Shown here piece by piece: positions 1 to 6,309 of a DNA stretch of 9,937 nt. The notes beneath the pieces were generated by a model, which saw only the letters and a list, made by a program, of their open reading frames with translations, was not told where the DNA came from and searched no databases. Made by a program: the position numbers and the translations under genes. This DNA comes from Clostridia bacterium. GTDB taxonomy: Bacteria; Bacillota; Clostridia; Oscillospirales; CAG-272. Location: contig JAFTNI010000196.1 of NCBI GenBank assembly GCA_017451975.1, forward strand, positions 1-9,937, written 5' to 3'. Position 1 is the stretch's first letter; each line of letters starts with the position of its first letter.

Positions 1-735
1 ACCACAGTGGAAAGCACCTGCCGCTACGCTTCCGATTACGCTTGCGAAAACGGCCTGGGTATGCAAATTCACCTTTCCGAAACGGCGAAGGAGCACGCAG
101 AGGGCATGGCGCGCCGCGGCGGAAAAACTCCTGCGGAATTTTTCCTTGAAACAGGCGTTTTCCGCGCGAATACCACGGCGGCGCACTGCGTTCACGTTAC
201 CGATGGAGATATAAAAATACTCGCAGAAAATGGCGTGAGCGTAGCCCATAACCCCGCAAGCAACCTGAAGCTTGGCTCGGGCATAATGCCGCTTACCAAG
301 CTTTATGAGGCAGGTGTTAACATAACGCTCGGCACAGACGGCTCTGCTTCCAACAACACACTAGATATACTTAAAGAGGCTTACCTTGCCGCGCTTTTGC
401 AGAAGGGAACCACGGGCGATACGGCGAAGTTTTCTTCCGCGCCCTTCGTTTCCATGGCAACGGTAAACGGCGCGAAGGCGCAGGGAAGAAAGGGCGCGGG
501 CGTTATAGCCGAGGGCGCGCCTGCCGACCTCATACTTATTAATCTTGACGATATAAACACAATGCCGTATTTTGAGCTTGCCGATGCCTTCCTTTTCTCG
601 GCGGGCGCAAGAAACGTATATATGACTATGGTAGACGGCAAGGTGCTTTACGAAAACGGCGTGCTTCTTACCATAGACGAAGAAAAGCTCAAATACGATT
701 TTTCGAAAATGATAGAAGAATTTTACAAAAGATAA
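1..735 (+). CDS. mtaD: 5-methylthioadenosine/S-adenosylhomocysteine deaminase, C-terminal part (5' end outside window)
   Basis: Amidohydrolase-superfamily enzyme that deaminates S-adenosylhomocysteine or methylthioadenosine to the inosine form in purine and methionine salvage; cytosolic and metal dependent. The frame is open to base 1, so this is the C-terminal 244 residues of a protein normally around 430 residues. The usual N-terminal HxH metal motif must lie upstream. Visible, numbering from the window edge: IHLSET (H24, metal/substrate site), AHCVHV (H62 and H65), VAHNPASNLKL (H83), and LGTDGSASNN with the catalytic/metal aspartate D113. The C-terminal strand-rich segment with GAPADLILIN and VDGKVLYENG is the typical amidohydrolase end. 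A GTG at base 7 is internal, not the start. The flippase gene follows after 15 nt, so the two are likely co-transcribed. Family assignment is firm; the exact substrate (SAH, MTA or adenosine) is not decided by sequence alone. Confidence 0.9.
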   Translation, partial: TTVESTCRYASDYACENGLGMQIHLSETAKEHAEGMARRGGKTPAEFFLETGVFRANTTAAHCVHVTDGDIKILAENGVSVAHNPASNLKLGSGIMPLTKLYEAGVNITLGTDGSASNNTLDILKEAYLAALLQKGTTGDTAKFSSAPFVSMATVNGAKAQGRKGAGVIAEGAPADLILINLDDINTMPYFELADAFLFSAGARNVYMTMVDGKVLYENGVLLTIDEEKLKYDFSKMIEEFYKR

Positions 736-739
736 ACCC

Positions 740-750
740 GGAGGCAAATT
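740..750 (+). promoter_or_regulatory. Ribosome binding site that fixes a TTG start
   Basis: GGAGG at 740-744 lies 6 nt before the TTG at 751. The next in-frame ATG is at 781 (M11 of the TTG-started protein) and has no comparable Shine-Dalgarno sequence at the right distance, so the TTG is the better start. Confidence 0.75.
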
Positions 751-2367
751 TTGGCAAACTCAAAGAAAAAAGAACCGAGAATGATAACGGGTGTTCTGCT
801 TCTCACACTTGCGGGAATGGCAGAAAAAATTCTCGGCGTTATATTCAAAATTCCGCTTGCGGGCTACCTTGGCTCTGTGGGCATGGGATATTTCAATTCG
901 GCGTACAGTATTTTCACCACGTTTTATACCGTTGCCGTTACGGGGCTTCCTGTAGCGACGACGATAATGGTTTCGCGTAGCCGCGCCAAGGGCAGAGTGC
1001 TGGAGGTCAAGCGCATCTTCCGCGTTTCCGTCACGATGTTTCTTACCATCGGCGTGCTTGGCTCTGCGATAATGTACTTCGGAGCAGAGTTTATTGCAAA
1101 CCTTATAGATAAAAACAATAATTCGCCTTACTGTATTCAGGCGATAGCACCCATACTTCTGCTTATATGTGTTTCAAGCTCCATACGCGGCTTTTTCCAG
1201 GGGCATAAGAATATGATGCCCTCTGCCGTTTCGGAGTTTCTCGATGCTCTCGGCAAATGCGCGCTCGGCATTTTGCTTGCGTGGTATGCCTATACTAAGG
1301 GGTATTCCACAGAGGTTTCTGCCGCCGCGGCGATACTCGGCGTGGTTATGGGCCACCTTTTCGGCATGGGCTTTCTTATAATAACGAAATGTGTTTCAAA
1401 GCCCGATTATTCTTCGCTTGGCGTGGAGCTTGACGAAATGAATTCGGATAGCGCGGGGAGCATTTGCAAAAAGATGCTTACCATCGCTTTCCCTGTTACG
1501 CTCGGCTCGCTTGCGCTTGGGCTTACCTCTACGATAGATACCTTCACGATAATGAGGGCGCTGGGAACGGAAGAGGGAATGGGGCTCTACGGCGATTATA
1601 CGACGCTTGCCGCGCCGCTTTACCGCTTGCCGCACGCGCTCATTGTGCCTATTTCCACTTCGCTTACGCCCATGCTTGCCTCTGCCATTTCCTCGGGCAA
1701 CAGGGAAAATGCAAAATCTACGCTTTTTTCTGCCTTCAAAATGGCGGCAATACTTTCCATTCCTTGCTCTATAGGCATGGGTGTGCTTGCCCGCCCCGTT
1801 ATATCTTTGCTTTTCAGCGGCAGTTATTCTGCGCAAATAATCAGAAATACAGCGCCTTTCCTTTCTATTCTTTCCGTGGGCACGTTCCTTATGGCTATGC
1901 TCACCGTAAGCTCCTCTGTGCTTCAGTCTTACGGAAAGCAGAACCTGCCCGTTATTTCTATGACCTGCGGTACAGTGGTTAAACTGATACTTAATATAGT
2001 GCTTGTTTCCGGCATAGGGTTTATCGGCGCGCCGATAGCCACTACGGCAAGCTACTTCGTTATGGTGGCGCTCAACTTTATATTTGCCATAAAGCATACC
2101 GATTTGAGCGCGCGCATATTCAAGGCGTTTTTGCCGCCGCTTATTGCCATGCTTTGCTGCGTGCCTGCGACGGTGGGCTCCTTCCTGCTTTTTGCAAGGA
2201 TTTTGCCGAGCGAAAGGCTTGCGACGGTTCTTTCCGTGCTTATAACCGCAGTGCTTTACACGGCGGCGCTTTTCCTTACCCGTGCCTTCTCGAAGGAGGA
2301 TATTATGATGCTCCCGAAGGGTAAGAAAATATATAATTTCCTCGTGAGAAAAAAATTAATGAAATAA
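751..2367 (+). CDS. MVF/MATE-like polysaccharide flippase, SpoVB/MurJ type
   Basis: Polytopic inner-membrane protein of 538 residues, about the size of SpoVB (roughly 520). It probably flips lipid-linked cell-wall or spore-cortex precursors or another polysaccharide intermediate across the cytoplasmic membrane. The N-terminus has a short basic tail (SKKKEP) and then the signature first helix region, GVLLLTLAGMAEKILGVIFK followed by IPLAGYLGSVGMGYFNSAYS, as in SpoVB-like proteins. Hydrophobic segments continue to the end with about 14 membrane helices, and the mid-protein SIRGFFQGHKNMMPSAVSEF matches the conserved helix-5/6 region of the family. It starts with TTG behind a good GGAGG and ends just before a strong terminator. 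Residue level alone does not separate SpoVB from other MVF flippases such as YtgP/MurJ or capsule exporters, so no symbol is given. If it is SpoVB, the host would be a spore former, but this is not shown here. Confidence 0.87.
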   Translation: MANSKKKEPRMITGVLLLTLAGMAEKILGVIFKIPLAGYLGSVGMGYFNSAYSIFTTFYTVAVTGLPVATTIMVSRSRAKGRVLEVKRIFRVSVTMFLTIGVLGSAIMYFGAEFIANLIDKNNNSPYCIQAIAPILLLICVSSSIRGFFQGHKNMMPSAVSEFLDALGKCALGILLAWYAYTKGYSTEVSAAAAILGVVMGHLFGMGFLIITKCVSKPDYSSLGVELDEMNSDSAGSICKKMLTIAFPVTLGSLALGLTSTIDTFTIMRALGTEEGMGLYGDYTTLAAPLYRLPHALIVPISTSLTPMLASAISSGNRENAKSTLFSAFKMAAILSIPCSIGMGVLARPVISLLFSGSYSAQIIRNTAPFLSILSVGTFLMAMLTVSSSVLQSYGKQNLPVISMTCGTVVKLILNIVLVSGIGFIGAPIATTASYFVMVALNFIFAIKHTDLSARIFKAFLPPLIAMLCCVPATVGSFLLFARILPSERLATVLSVLITAVLYTAALFLTRAFSKEDIMMLPKGKKIYNFLVRKKLMK

Positions 2368-2370
2368 ATG

Positions 2371-2400
2371 AAAAAAGGAACTTTGCACAGTTCCTTTTTT
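2371..2400. terminator. Bidirectional intrinsic terminator between convergent genes
   Basis: Perfect 12-bp inverted repeat, AAAAAAGGAACT (2371-2382) and AGTTCCTTTTTT (2389-2400), around a 6-nt loop TTGCAC. The stem has a T-run end on both strands, so it can stop the flippase transcript (plus) and the RNA ligase transcript (minus). It sits 3 nt from both stop codons. Confidence 0.9.
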
Positions 2401-2403
2401 CGT

Positions 2404-3558
2404 TTATTTCCCATCTGCCAAAAAGAGCGAATACATATCCTCGGGCTCGTAATCTGGTATAAACTTTGCAAGCTTTTCTATGGGTAAGCCCATGAGTATT
2501 TCGCCGCCGCTTTTGCCGCGGTCTATGCAAAGAAAGCCTATTGCGGCAAGCTTATGCTTCAGAATAATTTTTGCCACGGCGCCGCGGTCGCCGCCGTACT
2601 CACGGTAAAGGCTGTTTGCAATAACGCCTATTCTGTCTGCCTGATATTTAAGCTCTGCAAGCTTGAATTCATAATATTTAAAGGAGGGAAGGAGGTGTGG
2701 GTTTGCCTCGCATATGATGCCGATTTTACCATCGTTATTCCTTATCATTTCTATGTAATCGCGCTTTGCAAGTGTGTTTATCTGTACAAGGCGGTGCATC
2801 ATAAGGTAATCGGGCGATTTTACTTTTACGCGGTGCCAGTTTTTATCCACCACCACAAAGCCTTCCTTTGAAATATCTTCGCCGCTGCCTCGGTTCAGCT
2901 CTGCCGCGGCGTGAAGGCACTCTTCAAGGCTGCCAAGCGGGTATGAGGCGGGCTTTTTTATGCCGATATCAAGCTCGCATTCCTCGCCCGTTTTGTTACT
3001 TCTCGTGCCGATGTGGTAAAGCGAGGCAGAGCCGTAATTTACCACAACCTGCGTTTCGGGGCTCACAAGCTCGAAAATATACGTATTCTCTTTATCAAGC
3101 CTATCGAAAGGAATTTCGCCGTAGTTATCCGCGCGCGAAATTATCGTGCCGAAATAAATGCCCTCGTAATCGTCTACGGGCGCTTTTTCCGCGCGTATGC
3201 TGCCGTTGGTGGAAAACTGCCATTTTTCCGCTTCAAAATCATACCAAAGCTTGATAATGGATCCGTCTACCTTTTCCAGAACGCGCGCGCTTTCCCAATC
3301 GATAGTGTCGGCGTAGCTTTCGTTGTGGTTGCCGAATTTGCGGAAGGGCCAGCACGCAACCTCGAGCCACTCGCAATCTATAATTATTCCGCGAGCCTCC
3401 TGCACGATGGGGTTTGCGAAATCACACTCTATTTTATAATTGAAAATTGCATAGCGCCCGTCTTTTTTTACCTTGATACCGTACTCTTTTAAAAGCAAGT
3501 CCTCCCATTCCTCGGGGTGCTCTGCAATAAACCTGCATATAACGGAATTGTTATTCAT
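2404..3558 (-). CDS. RNA ligase, T4 Rnl1-like family
   Basis: ATP-dependent RNA ligase of the covalent nucleotidyltransferase superfamily, 384 residues, close to T4 Rnl1 (374). Such enzymes self-adenylylate a lysine, move AMP to a 5'-phosphate RNA end and seal it to a 3'-OH. Motifs seen: upstream EARGIIID (R56, G57) and FRKFGNHNE (72-80, the KFFN-like motif of the family); motif I EKVDGS with nucleophile K96; motif III/IIIa YIFELVSP (E163); motif IV EGFVVVD (E232); motif V VKVKSPDY (K245, K247). All key residues are present, so it is likely active. The C-terminal 130 residues are helical and family-specific. The start is set by GGAGG (3564-3568), 5 nt upstream of the ATG. It is a monocistronic gene with its own promoter and terminator. 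No polynucleotide kinase-phosphatase, ligase partner or anticodon nuclease lies beside it. The substrate is unknown; tRNA repair is the family precedent. Confidence 0.88.
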   Translation of the reverse strand: MNNNSVICRFIAEHPEEWEDLLLKEYGIKVKKDGRYAIFNYKIECDFANPIVQEARGIIIDCEWLEVACWPFRKFGNHNESYADTIDWESARVLEKVDGSIIKLWYDFEAEKWQFSTNGSIRAEKAPVDDYEGIYFGTIISRADNYGEIPFDRLDKENTYIFELVSPETQVVVNYGSASLYHIGTRSNKTGEECELDIGIKKPASYPLGSLEECLHAAAELNRGSGEDISKEGFVVVDKNWHRVKVKSPDYLMMHRLVQINTLAKRDYIEMIRNNDGKIGIICEANPHLLPSFKYYEFKLAELKYQADRIGVIANSLYREYGGDRGAVAKIILKHKLAAIGFLCIDRGKSGGEILMGLPIEKLAKFIPDYEPEDMYSLFLADGK

Positions 3559-3587
3559 AAAAACCTCCGAAAGATTTTTGTGTTTTT

Positions 3588-3616
3588 ATTATAGCATCTT
3601 TTCTTTTAAACAGCAA
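3588..3616 (-). promoter_or_regulatory. Sigma-A promoter for the RNA ligase gene (extended -10)
   Basis: Read on the minus strand: TTGCTG (3616-3611) as a weak -35, a 17-nt spacer, then TATAAT (3593-3588) preceded by TGC, giving an extended -10 (TGnTATAAT). Transcription would start near 3581, leaving a leader of about 22 nt that holds the GGAGG. Confidence 0.7.
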
Positions 3617-3634
3617 GTGCATTTCGCGTTTTTG

Positions 3635-3663
3635 TTGACAGGGGCGTGTGTATAAGATATAAT
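3635..3663 (+). promoter_or_regulatory. Perfect consensus sigma-A promoter for the zinc-ribbon/methyltransferase operon
   Basis: TTGACA (3635-3640), exactly 17 nt, then TATAAT (3658-3663). Both hexamers are 6/6 matches at optimal spacing. The start would be near 3670, with a leader of about 27 nt and GAGGTG at 3684-3689. Because the transcript begins downstream of the GTG at 3646, that upstream in-frame start is ruled out and the ATG at 3697 is used. Confidence 0.85.
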
Positions 3664-3696
3664 TATATTATAGTTTTGGGAAAGAGGTGTATCTTT

Positions 3697-4482
3697 ATGA
3701 ACGATGAAAGCTTATGTGCCGTACCCCCTATGGCGGTTTACGATATGATTTTTATGCCTGCGAGGAAAGACGAGGATTTTATAGAAGATTTTGAAGTTAC
3801 TATGGCGTCGTTTTTCACGGCGCTTTCGGGCAAGAACCGTATAATTTTCGAAACGGAGAATATATGTAAGCAGGGTGCGCACTACGTCGCGAGAATAACA
3901 GCCCCTTTTAAAGATGCTTTGGAAGAAAAATATGACGATAAATACGTAAAAAAGCTTCGTGAAAAGTTTTATTCGTTACTGGAAAAAGAGCCCGAGCTTG
4001 AGTACGTTGGCGAAGATATTTGCTATACGGATTGTGTTTGCGGAGGAGAAGAGGCGCAGGACTATATTCTCTGTATATTCCCGCATCTTGAGGATATTTC
4101 ACCAATTCGCTGTGGGCAGTGCTGGAGCAATATTCCTTACTACCTGCTACCCGAGCTTTCCGAAGAAACGAGAGAAGAATTACGCAACTGGAAAAGCGTA
4201 TATTTTGCTTACGATAAGCTTTTCTATGCCACGGATATAGGCGAAATGGGCGCTCACAAAATGATGTCGAAGGTGGATAGCAGGCTAAATAAAAAGGGCA
4301 TGGAAATATGCCGCAAGCTTGAAAAGGAGCTTGGCAAGCCTGTGTATTACTACATTTACCGTTTTTACGGCAAGCACGGAAAAGCTTGCCCCATCTGCGG
4401 CGGCGAATGGAAAGAGCCGCAGGGCGCTATTACAGATTACAGGTGCAGAAAATGCAGGATAGTGGCACACGAAAGGAGCTGA
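3697..4482 (+). CDS. Zinc-ribbon protein, DUF2310-like, possibly nucleic-acid binding
   Basis: A 261-residue soluble protein with no signal peptide or membrane segment. Its C-terminus carries a four-cysteine zinc ribbon: C231-PI-C234-G and C250-RK-C253, joined to a preceding PVYYYIYRFYGKHG segment. This arrangement, with the upstream RCGQCWSNIPYYLLPEL segment (second CxxC pair, C139/C142), resembles from memory the DUF2310 family, described as Zn-ribbon and possibly nucleic-acid binding. The function of that family is not established. The N-terminal 110 residues are acidic and mixed alpha/beta, and I recognise nothing in them. GAGGTG at 3684-3689 lies 7 nt before the ATG at 3697. The methyltransferase gene starts 5 nt after this stop, and its ribosome site lies inside the 3' end of this gene, so the two are translationally close and share one promoter. 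The gene is divergent from the RNA ligase. Confidence 0.72.
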   Translation: MNDESLCAVPPMAVYDMIFMPARKDEDFIEDFEVTMASFFTALSGKNRIIFETENICKQGAHYVARITAPFKDALEEKYDDKYVKKLREKFYSLLEKEPELEYVGEDICYTDCVCGGEEAQDYILCIFPHLEDISPIRCGQCWSNIPYYLLPELSEETREELRNWKSVYFAYDKLFYATDIGEMGAHKMMSKVDSRLNKKGMEICRKLEKELGKPVYYYIYRFYGKHGKACPICGGEWKEPQGAITDYRCRKCRIVAHERS

Positions 4483-4487
4483 ATTTT
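4473..4487 (+). promoter_or_regulatory. Ribosome binding site deciding the methyltransferase start
   Basis: AAGGAG (4473-4478) lies 9 nt before the ATG at 4488 and inside the last codons of the zinc-ribbon gene. An in-frame ATG at 4386 exists but is buried deep in the upstream gene. The protein family begins near the KTLYIPLYGK segment, which supports 4488. Confidence 0.75.
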
Positions 4488-5276
4488 ATGACAGAGGTAA
4501 ATAAAACTTTATATATCCCGCTTTACGGCAAAGCGCTTTGCAGCCGCAAGGGAATTATTCTGAACGATAAGAAAGCCGAGGAAATATGGGGAAAGGCGGG
4601 CTTCCCGCTTAAAGGCAAATCGCGCTCCAAGTGGCTTGCGTATTATATGGGTATGCGCGCCGCCGTGTTTGATGGTTGGGTGAGCGAAAAATGCGCGCGC
4701 GAAGGCAAGGCACTCGTGATTCACGTGGGTTGTGGGCTGGATTCCAGGGCAGAGCGCGTTGGTGCGGCAAACGCATGGTACGACGTGGATTTTCCCGACG
4801 TTATAGAAGAAAGAAAAAAATATTTTGCGGAAAGCGAAAGCTACAAAATGCTCGGCGCCGACGTGCGCGGCGAAGAGTGGCTTTCGGCGCTTCCCGCCGC
4901 CGAAAGCGCTGTGGTGATAATGGAGGGCGTGAGCATGTATTTTTCACCCGAGGATTTGCGAGCGCTTCTTTCTCGCCTTGCCTGCCGCTTTGAAAAAATC
5001 GCGCTTCTTATGGATTGCTATACGGTTTTTGCCGCAAAAGCCTCTAAATACAAGAACCCGATAAACGACGTTGGCGTAACCTCGGTTTACGGGATCGACA
5101 GCGGTGATGATGCGGCAGAGGGCACGGGCTTGCGCTTTATATGCGAAAGGGAGATGACACCCACAGAGAAAAAAGCGGAGCTTCGCGGCGCCGAAAAATT
5201 CATTTTCAGCCACGTATACGGCGGCTCGCTTGCAAAAAAGATGTACAGGCTTTACGAATACGAAAAAGTGCGGTAA
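4488..5276 (+). CDS. SAM-dependent O-methyltransferase, leucine carboxyl methyltransferase (LCM/PpmP-like) family
   Basis: A 262-residue class I methyltransferase that would transfer a methyl group from SAM, probably to a carboxylate or hydroxyl of an unknown small molecule or protein. Seen: SAM motif I VIHVGCGLDSRAERV (77-91), where the GCGLDSR form is typical of the LCM family (COG3315); the post-motif acidic segment WYDVDFPDVIEERK (97-110), whose DVDFP is also family-specific; LGADVRGEEWL (122-132); and EGVSMYFSPE (146-155), matching the family's EG.xMYL motif. The N-terminal KTLYIPLYGKA start is usual for bacterial members often labelled 'O-methyltransferase involved in polyketide biosynthesis'. 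There is no biosynthetic cluster here, so that label should not be taken as function. It is the second gene of the operon begun by the zinc-ribbon gene and ends at a terminator overlapping its stop. Confidence 0.85.
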   Translation: MTEVNKTLYIPLYGKALCSRKGIILNDKKAEEIWGKAGFPLKGKSRSKWLAYYMGMRAAVFDGWVSEKCAREGKALVIHVGCGLDSRAERVGAANAWYDVDFPDVIEERKKYFAESESYKMLGADVRGEEWLSALPAAESAVVIMEGVSMYFSPEDLRALLSRLACRFEKIALLMDCYTVFAAKASKYKNPINDVGVTSVYGIDSGDDAAEGTGLRFICEREMTPTEKKAELRGAEKFIFSHVYGGSLAKKMYRLYEYEKVR

Positions 5277-5289
5277 AACGCACTTTTTT
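5263..5289 (+). terminator. Intrinsic terminator overlapping the methyltransferase stop codon
   Basis: A 10-bp perfect stem, AAAAAGTGCG (5263-5272) with CGCACTTTTT (5279-5288), and a 6-nt loop GTAAAA, followed by one further T. The left arm encodes the last codons (EKVR) and the loop contains the TAA stop (5274-5276). Confidence 0.85.
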
Positions 5290-5321
5290 GCCATAAAGTA
5301 CAAAAAACTGAGCCAATATAC

Positions 5322-5350
5322 TTGAAAAGGATATTTTTGTATGTTAAAAT
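5322..5350 (+). promoter_or_regulatory. Sigma-A promoter of the tandem TIR genes
   Basis: TTGAAA (5322-5327), a 17-nt spacer, then TAAAAT (5345-5350). Each hexamer is a 5/6 match, and a TG one base upstream of the -10 (5342-5343) makes it an extended -10. The start would be near 5357, with a leader of about 23 nt and GGAG at 5370-5373, 6 nt before the ATG. Confidence 0.8.
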
Positions 5351-6309
5351 AATATAAATAAACAAAAACGGAGAACTGTATGAGTGATTTTGTAACTTTG
5401 GAGTGTAATTATTGCGGTAATACGGAAAGAAGCTCCTTTATAATTCGCGAAAACGAGTACATCTGCAAATGTTGCGGCAGGGCGTACCGCGAGAATCCCA
5501 CGGGCGGCGAAATGCGCGCGGTTATCGGCTTTGAAACGCTCAAAAACTACGATTTCGAGGGTGCAGAAAATATCTTTTCGGATATTATAAGCGAATACCC
5601 CGAAAGCATTGAAGCGCGCTGGGGCTTGCTTCTTGCGCGCTACGGCATAGTTTTTGTAAAAGGCTTTTATATGGGCGAAGTTGAGCCTATATACTGCTTC
5701 CCGAATTATGCCTATACGCGCGGAACGTTTACTGCGGAAAAAGAATACAGAGAAATAGAAAATCTGCTTGCGCACGACGGCAAAATGCTTGAAATTTACA
5801 GGGCGCAGGCAAAACAGATAGAAAACGCCTTTGAAACCTTCAAAAGCGATATCGGCAAAAAAGAGAACGACGTTTTCATTTGTGTTAAAATAAGCAAGAC
5901 CACGGCAAATAACCCGTTTGCAAACGGAAGAACAGAAGATTACGAAAAGGCTTGCGAGCTTTACGGCAAGCTGCGCGAGCGCGGCAAGCGCGTATTCTTC
6001 AGCTACGTTACGCTTAAAAACACCATAGATTCCGATATGGAAATATGGCGCAACATGATAAGGAGCAAGAAAATGCTTCTTATCGGTAGCCGCACAGAAT
6101 ATTTCAATAGCGTTTGGGTGAAAAGCGAATGGGAGCGCTGGGTGCATATGGACAGCGCGGGCGGCGACGAGCACAAAAAGAACCTTTACATATACGTGCT
6201 TGGCAGCGAGAGCGATAACCTTTATTCAAAGCTCCCCGCAGGGCTCAAAAAGCTGCACCCGCAGATATATACCGAAAGCACGGAAGCCGACCTTATGAAC
6301 GATATATGC
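5351..6309 (+). repeat. Tandem gene duplication, unit 1 (high-identity part)
   Basis: The leader 5351-5379 matches 7561-7589 at 26 of 29 bases, and the first 27 coding bases are identical to those of the second gene. The encoded first 310 residues are co-linear with no gap and match at about 247 positions. Beyond this point (linker onwards) similarity falls. Confidence 0.85.

Noticed and set aside
1396..2097. Minus-strand open frame of 233 codons inside the flippase gene
   Set aside because: Arg/His-rich low-quality translation with no family match; the plus strand encodes a membrane protein with a good start and a terminator.
3013..3492. Plus-strand open frame within the RNA ligase gene
   Set aside because: Antisense to a protein with complete ligase motifs; no ribosome site or coherent domain.
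3646..3696. GTG at 3646 as an upstream start for the zinc-ribbon protein
   Set aside because: It lies between the -35 and -10 boxes of the promoter, so the transcript would not contain it. The ATG at 3697 has its own Shine-Dalgarno sequence.
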